This document shows positions 14,933-20,318 of a stretch of DNA of 20,318 bases, in pieces; the stretch's first letter is position 1, and each line of letters starts with the position of its first letter. The position numbers and the translations under genes are program-made. The notes beneath the pieces were generated by a model, which searched no databases, was not told the DNA's origin, and saw only the letters and a list, made by a program, of their open reading frames with translations. Source of the DNA: Phycisphaerales bacterium (GTDB lineage: Bacteria; Planctomycetota; Phycisphaerae; Phycisphaerales; UBA1924); the NCBI GenBank assembly GCA_016764015.1, contig JAESSR010000032.1:1-20318 (forward strand), in the 5' to 3' direction.

Positions 14933-17900
14933 TTACCGACTCAACTCCGCAGCCCATTCAGATCGTCCTTGTTGCTCAAGGCGTTCGAGCAAATCATCGG
15001 CGATTGCTTCTGATCCTTCAACAAGCAATAGGACGCGAGCAAACGACTCAGTTGCATCTTCAACACGCGATTCCCCGAGTTGATGCTGGACAATCGCCAA
15101 TCCAACCCAGCCTTCGATGCTTCTTTGCTCTTTATTGATTGCATGCTCAAACGAAACTTCCGCTTCGTTGAGCTGCCCGAGTGCCAGTTCAACCCACCCT
15201 CGCGTGCCCCAGAATGCGGAGAGATCGATAGCTGTCGTTGCCTTGGTGCTCAGATCAAGCGCCTCGGCGAGCTTTGTGGGATCAGACGATTGACGCTCGA
15301 TAAGCATCGCCAGGTTATTTTGGATGGAGGCCAAGAACCCGCCTGGATTGATCTCGCGGCTGAGCAGCATCCGATACCGAGATTCAGCAGCTGAAAAATC
15401 TTCCGTCATCGTGGCATACCGAGCAGCCATTGAGAGATACCCCAGATTCGTCGGATTCAACTCGTCGGCTTGATCCATCAGCTGCGAAGCATGCTGAAAA
15501 TGAGTGTCCCGCTCCGAATCTTCGCTCTGAGCCTGCGCGAGGGCCGCGTATCCGCGTGCGAGGGTGCTCAGAATCTCAGGCGTTGGTTCTTGTGATTCGA
15601 GCAGTTTCTCAAAGATGTCAATTGATTTTTGCGCGTAGTCAGATCGCTGCGTATTGAACCGATCAATCACAATCAGCCAAGCATTCCCGATCATGGGTAG
15701 CTCATCTTCCGATGCATGTTCGGTTAAGACCTCAAGCCATTGGGCTGATTCTTCATGCGTGGGCAAAGACCCTGTCGCGAGATTCAACCAGACCTGTTTA
15801 ACCAAGGCGTCACCCTCGCCGAACAACGACAAGAGTCGAGCTGCGGTAATCTGTGGGTCTTCGCCTTCCATCAGTTGAGCGTGTGAATAGACGAGGATCA
15901 CATCTGCACTAATCGGTTTCGTTGAAGATGCAAGCGCTGCGGCTACATAGTTGCGCACCGCATCTGAGGCGCTTCGGTAGTCCTCCATCTGAATCATGGC
16001 TTTGGCGATCACAACATCCGCTTCGATCGATGCCCCTACCGCGTTTGCTCGCCAGAGTCTCCCCACCCGGATCGCATCCACTGGCTTCTCAATACGAAGA
16101 TACGCATTGGTCGCGATGCGCATGATCAGTGAATCCTGAGGCATATACCGTGCTGCCCGATCGGCGTATCGCGCGATGAGTGCCGGATCGGCCCCGATTA
16201 CATTCAGCTCACTGAGCGCAAAGCGCTGGATTGGCGAAAACTGTTCAAACTTATCGAGCATTGAAGTAAGCATCGAAACGAGTTCTTGTCTCGATGATGT
16301 TTCTTTGGCTGCGATGAATGCATCCACCCGATCGACAGCCTCCTCAATGATTTCGTTCGACTCTATCGCACCTGATTCGAGCAACATCCGCCCTGAGGCA
16401 AGCTCCCCGCGAGCGAGCAAGGTGAGTACTTCCAGATTCTTGCTCTCCGGGATCGCAGCGTTCGCTTGGGCAACAAGCTCTTGCGCTTCATCGAAGCGTT
16501 GTTCTTGGATCAGCCTACGAACCAGCAAAGTCCAGGCTTCTTCATTCGTCTGATCAATAGCAACAACTTCCTTGAGAGCACGCTCATATTCTTCACGCGA
16601 GACGAATACACCAGCGTATCGAGCGTACACCAACATTGCATCGACAGGATCGAGCCCATAGGACTCACCCGAGTTGGCAATCTCGTTGCCCTCGGATGGA
16701 TACCCACTCTTTGTATGCATCGAGGCCAGCCGAAAAATCTGCTCAGCATTCATCGCCGGCTCACTGCTCAAATCTTGGAGTAATGCCCGAACAAGTTGGC
16801 GTTCACCTTGAACAAGATATCCATTGGCCAGGGATAGCCCGGCATTGATCATCAGCTCAGCCGTGTCAGCATCTCTGTAGATATCCCCATATATTTCGAT
16901 TGCGAGATCGAGCTCATTGATATTTTCCAGTCTCTGAGCAACAACTGCGAGCCCTTCAAAGTCTTTCTTGAACCGCGTGCTAAACTCGATGAGAAACCGC
17001 TTTGCCGAATCTACATCACCGCTTTCAAAGCTCAAATCAACCGCTTCAAGTAAATACCCTCTCGCAGCAGTCCCTTTGTGCTGGCGAGAGATGTTAATAT
17101 ATTGGCTAATTGCACCAGGAATATCGGGTTCGAATGAATCAGCAGGATCAATCGCTGGCGAGGGTTTCAGAGCGAGCAAGCGGGCAAGCATGGTCCGTGC
17201 TTTAATATTATTTTGTTGATTGGCGACTACCGAACGCGTAATTTCGATTGCTTCTTTTCTGGCTTTCTTGGTGACACCACCCTCTTGGACTTGGCTCTGT
17301 CGAACAATCGCCGAGGCTCGTGCTAATCTCATCCGCGATGGGATTGCAAGACCGGCTGTCGATGTTCGTTCGACAACATCATCAATAATCACATTCACAG
17401 CATCGAGGTCTTTGCCGATTGCATTCGATTCTGCGATCTCCATCAGCAAACTGATATCATCAGGATTCTGCTCACGCAATACCGACCACGCCTCTTGGGC
17501 ACGAGGATCCTGAGATACATCTAAAAATCGAGCACGCATCAGAGCCCATTGATGAGCATCACCTTCTTCCGCGCGGCTTACGCCTCGGTCAAGTACCTCA
17601 AGCCCTTCTTCGACATCTTGGTTCTGTGCGTATATGTTCATTGCATATCGCAGTGCACTTGTGGGCGTTGATGTCGCAAGATCCGATGTGTCGATCCCCG
17701 CAGCCTCTGCAATGCCAAGTTTATATCGCTGGTCAATCTCAAGGACTTCAAGCACAACTCGCTGGGGTGGTGAAGCGGCTAAGGCTGCGCCAAGTAGAAC
17801 ACGAGCTGCATCATTCCTCCCGACCGAGGCATAGAGTGTTGCGATTTGAGGAGCAATCAATGCCTGCTGATCAGCGGGAAGGGCATCGGCGGAACTTTCA

Positions 17901-19438
17901 TAGTTGATTAATGTGCGTTCAATCGCTTCGCGATCAAGTTCATCAGCCCGGGCCAATGCTGCGTATGATTGCAGCCAGACCATGATCGCGACCGGATTCT
18001 GGGGCGCGATATTCACCAGATCATTCACATACCCAATGGCTTCACCTAAACGCCCTGCCTGAGAATACGCTTGTATCAATCGGAGCATTGGATCGCCCCA
18101 CCGGAGAACGCCAACGGGCTGAAATGCAAACCGCTGCGCTTCGAGCCACTCATTCGCGGCTTCATCAAACCGACCTTGCCCTGAATGAATATCCCCCATG
18201 ATAAGGCGGAAGGTTGGCTCATTGGGTACCTGCCCAATCGCTGATTTCATCTCCTGGCGTGCTTGAATGAACTTCTTGTCATCGAGCAATGCCAGAACAT
18301 CAATCGTTTCATGCCACGCTGTTGAACGGAAATCGAGGACGATGAGATCAAGCTGTTCGAGCAAGGTTTGAATCTGATCGGCGTCTTCGTCAGGATCGAG
18401 TGCCAGAACTTGATACCCTAAAACATCGGTAACTAAATCCCCGTCAGCATTCATTATTCCCAACTGAGCAAGTTCATCGAGCTGGTTGGTCCAATACAAC
18501 CTGCGTGCAGCCCAGATCATGCTTTCCGTATCTTTGGTTGTTTGTGCAGAATAGAGCCGAACAGCCAAGGATAAATCTGGACGGCGCCATCGATTTAAGA
18601 ATGTATCAATCAATGTCACAGCCTGAGAATCCAAGAACTGGGGTTCTGAAATCCATAGCCCAGTCGAAGGATCAATTCCGATAAGAGAAGTAATCTCTGT
18701 GACATATGAAGCGATCACCTCATTGGTGATCTCGGTAGGCTTGAGTTGATTCCAACTCAACCAGGTAGCGATCAGTTGAGCATAAAAATCGTGCTCCTCT
18801 GAACCAGCGATAGAATGGATAAACTCTTGAGCATCCCCCAACCGATCATTCTCTTCGAGCCAGACGGCATACTGAAACAAGTTCTTGAACTCAGCATCCT
18901 TATGAGATACCAACTGCTCAAAAAGACTATCAATTACCTGCTCATCTTCATCAAGCCTCATCCGTGCGGTGATCTCTTCTTGGAGTGTTTGGGAAGACTT
19001 ATCACCAAAGGTTGTTCTGAGCTTCACAGCGAGATCCCGCGCCTCGATCGACATCCGAGCTGTATTAAACAAAGGCAATAGTTCTTTGGCTGCGACAACA
19101 TCATCAGGCACCACAGCGAGATAATCACGGTAAAATCTGATCGCAATCGAGATATGCCCGCCATCACTTGCCAGCCATTTTACTCTCGATCGTGAGAACA
19201 TCAGCAGCAACTCGGGCTCAGGGGTCTCTGCTTGATTGAGGTATCGACCAAGCTTCGTGACGGCTTCAATATGGTTTCCCTCTTGTGCTGCGGCTATCCC
19301 CTCAGTACGCATAGAGTTGATGGTTCGATTGCGTTGCATCGGACGAACAACAAAGTACCCGACCATAAGCAGGAGTACAATGCCCGCCAAAGAACCAAGT
19401 AGTATGATTCGCCGCTTTGTTCTTGGTTTGAGAGCCAT
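14933..19438 (-). CDS. Very large membrane-anchored TPR-repeat protein
   Basis: This 1501-residue protein has a positively charged start (KPRTKRR), one membrane helix at about 11-31 (IILLGSLAGIVLLLMVGYFV) and then almost entirely alpha-helical tetratricopeptide-like repeats. Clear examples are GRFDEAANEWLEAQR, QEQRFDEAQELVAQA, GQLNEAEVSFEHAI and EGWVGLAIVQHQLGES. The charge pattern predicts a short cytoplasmic tail with the repeats in the periplasm. No enzymatic motif is seen. TPR proteins of this build occur in exopolysaccharide and PEP-CTERM/exosortase-type clusters, where they are thought to act as scaffolds for assembly or export; that role here is inferred from position next to the initiating sugar transferase. 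The start is firm: AAAGG lies five bases before the ATG. The stop is TAA at 14933. It is 37 bases downstream of the sugar transferase on the same strand. Confidence 0.88.
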   Translation of the reverse strand: MALKPRTKRRIILLGSLAGIVLLLMVGYFVVRPMQRNRTINSMRTEGIAAAQEGNHIEAVTKLGRYLNQAETPEPELLLMFSRSRVKWLASDGGHISIAIRFYRDYLAVVPDDVVAAKELLPLFNTARMSIEARDLAVKLRTTFGDKSSQTLQEEITARMRLDEDEQVIDSLFEQLVSHKDAEFKNLFQYAVWLEENDRLGDAQEFIHSIAGSEEHDFYAQLIATWLSWNQLKPTEITNEVIASYVTEITSLIGIDPSTGLWISEPQFLDSQAVTLIDTFLNRWRRPDLSLAVRLYSAQTTKDTESMIWAARRLYWTNQLDELAQLGIMNADGDLVTDVLGYQVLALDPDEDADQIQTLLEQLDLIVLDFRSTAWHETIDVLALLDDKKFIQARQEMKSAIGQVPNEPTFRLIMGDIHSGQGRFDEAANEWLEAQRFAFQPVGVLRWGDPMLRLIQAYSQAGRLGEAIGYVNDLVNIAPQNPVAIMVWLQSYAALARADELDREAIERTLINYESSADALPADQQALIAPQIATLYASVGRNDAARVLLGAALAASPPQRVVLEVLEIDQRYKLGIAEAAGIDTSDLATSTPTSALRYAMNIYAQNQDVEEGLEVLDRGVSRAEEGDAHQWALMRARFLDVSQDPRAQEAWSVLREQNPDDISLLMEIAESNAIGKDLDAVNVIIDDVVERTSTAGLAIPSRMRLARASAIVRQSQVQEGGVTKKARKEAIEITRSVVANQQNNIKARTMLARLLALKPSPAIDPADSFEPDIPGAISQYINISRQHKGTAARGYLLEAVDLSFESGDVDSAKRFLIEFSTRFKKDFEGLAVVAQRLENINELDLAIEIYGDIYRDADTAELMINAGLSLANGYLVQGERQLVRALLQDLSSEPAMNAEQIFRLASMHTKSGYPSEGNEIANSGESYGLDPVDAMLVYARYAGVFVSREEYERALKEVVAIDQTNEEAWTLLVRRLIQEQRFDEAQELVAQANAAIPESKNLEVLTLLARGELASGRMLLESGAIESNEIIEEAVDRVDAFIAAKETSSRQELVSMLTSMLDKFEQFSPIQRFALSELNVIGADPALIARYADRAARYMPQDSLIMRIATNAYLRIEKPVDAIRVGRLWRANAVGASIEADVVIAKAMIQMEDYRSASDAVRNYVAAALASSTKPISADVILVYSHAQLMEGEDPQITAARLLSLFGEGDALVKQVWLNLATGSLPTHEESAQWLEVLTEHASEDELPMIGNAWLIVIDRFNTQRSDYAQKSIDIFEKLLESQEPTPEILSTLARGYAALAQAQSEDSERDTHFQHASQLMDQADELNPTNLGYLSMAARYATMTEDFSAAESRYRMLLSREINPGGFLASIQNNLAMLIERQSSDPTKLAEALDLSTKATTAIDLSAFWGTRGWVELALGQLNEAEVSFEHAINKEQRSIEGWVGLAIVQHQLGESRVEDATESFARVLLLVEGSEAIADDLLERLEQQGRSEWAAELSR

Positions 19439-19475
19439 GGTGGCCTTTCGGTGTGCTTGCTTCTATAAATGTCTT

Positions 19476-20318
19476 TTACTGCCGAGACATGGATGCGAGG
19501 ATCATGGTGATTGTTTTCCAGATGATATAGAGATCAAGCCAGAAGGTTGCTTTTTCGACATACTCGATGTCATATCGTATCCATTCCTGAAAATCAGCGC
19601 CGTCTGATCGTGTCCTGCGAATCTGCCAGAGCCCCGTCACACCCGGACGGACACTGAGCCTTGCTTCGCGCCAACCCGGGCAATACTGATTCTCAGAAAA
19701 CGGGCTTGGGCGAGGCCCGACCACAGACATGTGCCCAAAGAGCACATTGAAAAACTGAGGCAACTCATCGAGCTGGAGTTTTCTTAGGATCGTCCCCACC
19801 TTTGTAATTCGTGGATCATGTTCCATAAAAAACTGTGGGCCGTCGGCTTTATTCTGATCCTGGAGTTCCTCTTTCATCTCTTCGGCATTGCGATACATCG
19901 TCCGAAACTTGATACACCCAAACTCTTTTCCATTGATCGACTCTCGCTCATGAGAAAAGAAAACAGGGGAGCGATCCTCAATGATGATTGCCAGCATAAT
20001 CAGCGGATACAACGGTAGCGTGACCAACAACGCAAAGAATGCGAACACAATATCAAAGGCTCTTTTGATACCGCTTGAAGTATACTTTGCAGCTTCATCA
20101 ATCCGTTGTTCTGGGCGAACAGAAAGTGATTCGATATCTTTCCAATCAACCTCATCGGGTATTGGACGCACCTTTGGATCATCCCACAGCACGGCTGGGC
20201 CAACCCCTGATTTCCCCTTTGGTACACATCGCCCTGCCCCAATCCAAACCGGTCCGGTGAGTGAAGCCGGATCAGTCTCCTGAGCTTCAATATCGCCCCA
20301 GCTTTCTTTCCCTATCCG
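19476..20318 (-). CDS. Fusion: hexapeptide-type segment plus initiating sugar transferase (5' end outside window)
   Basis: The C-terminal part is a bacterial sugar transferase (polyprenyl-phosphate hexose-1-phosphate transferase, WcaJ/WbaP family catalytic domain) that loads the first sugar onto undecaprenyl phosphate. Visible are the membrane-dipping helix KRAFDIVFAFFALLVTLPLY, the FRTM motif, DELPQFFNVLFGHMSVVGPRP and RPGVTGLWQI. A GTG at 20192 could pass for a start, but the same frame stays open to the window edge for 42 more codons. These read as a conserved segment containing LTGPVWIGAGRCVPKG and GPAVLWDDP, the look of a left-handed beta-helix (hexapeptide) region of nucleotidyl- or acyltransferases. 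The true gene is therefore longer and fused. A hydrophilic linker (about 40 residues) joins the parts. The full N-terminal domain cannot be seen. Inner membrane. The large TPR gene follows after 37 bases. Confidence 0.87.
   Translation of the reverse strand, partial: RIGKESWGDIEAQETDPASLTGPVWIGAGRCVPKGKSGVGPAVLWDDPKVRPIPDEVDWKDIESLSVRPEQRIDEAAKYTSSGIKRAFDIVFAFFALLVTLPLYPLIMLAIIIEDRSPVFFSHERESINGKEFGCIKFRTMYRNAEEMKEELQDQNKADGPQFFMEHDPRITKVGTILRKLQLDELPQFFNVLFGHMSVVGPRPSPFSENQYCPGWREARLSVRPGVTGLWQIRRTRSDGADFQEWIRYDIEYVEKATFWLDLYIIWKTITMILASMSRQ

Noticed and set aside
1..20318. CRISPR arrays, insertion sequences, transposases or integrases
   Set aside because: No regularly spaced repeats, no paired terminal inverted repeats and no transposase or integrase motifs were recognised in any long frame. 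Gene gain here is inferred only from the composition change, the broken GT4 and the tRNA-like fragment.

Overview
The window looks like chromosomal DNA of a Planctomycetota-type bacterium, possibly a marine Phycisphaerae-like lineage. This is inferred from the mix of gene families and gene style, not from a phylogenetic marker. Most of it is one exopolysaccharide / surface-glycan biosynthesis locus. Its left end abuts what may be the end of an integrated element.

Layout. (1) 1-2292, plus strand, visibly GC-richer: the tail of an unrecognised gene, a zinc-ribbon/helix-turn-helix-like protein that overlaps it, and a NERD-domain nuclease-like protein with two zinc ribbons, ending at a GC-rich hairpin. 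(2) 2411-2466: a sequence resembling the 3' half of tRNA-Gly(UCC) followed by a T tract. Its orientation fits the right-hand attachment site of an element lying to the left. (3) 2486-6922, minus strand: GT4 remnant -> GT2 -> WecG/TagA/CpsF transferase -> UDP-N-acetyl-hexosamine dehydrogenase -> L-threonine aldolase. (4) 7066-10194, plus strand, clearly AT-richer: a GT4 glycosyltransferase and an AsnB-type amidotransferase. This pair sits against the minus strand and its left edge coincides with the broken GT4 gene. (5) 10203-13064, minus strand: three translationally overlapping genes, GT2 (rhamnosyltransferase-like) -> sulfotransferase -> GT2. (6) 13335-14725, plus strand: an RmlC-like cupin and an RmlD reductase overlapping by one base. 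(7) 14933-20318, minus strand: an initiating sugar transferase that runs off the window and is fused to a hexapeptide-type segment, followed by a 1501-residue membrane-anchored TPR protein.

How the genes may work together (inference). The sugar transferase primes undecaprenyl phosphate. The WecG-type, GT2 and GT4 enzymes extend the repeat unit. The dehydrogenase supplies a hexosaminuronic acid, which the AsnB-like enzyme could amidate. RmlC/RmlD-type enzymes supply a deoxyhexose such as L-rhamnose, and the sulfotransferase could add sulfate. The large TPR protein is a plausible envelope scaffold for assembly or export. No flippase, polymerase, exosortase or RmlA/RmlB is visible, so the locus continues beyond the window.

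No transposase, integrase, CRISPR array, rRNA or complete tRNA was seen. The most interesting points are the possible tRNA-Gly attachment site next to the NERD cassette, the broken GT4 gene beside an AT-rich opposite-strand cassette, the fused sugar transferase, and the predicted amidated/sulfated glycan.
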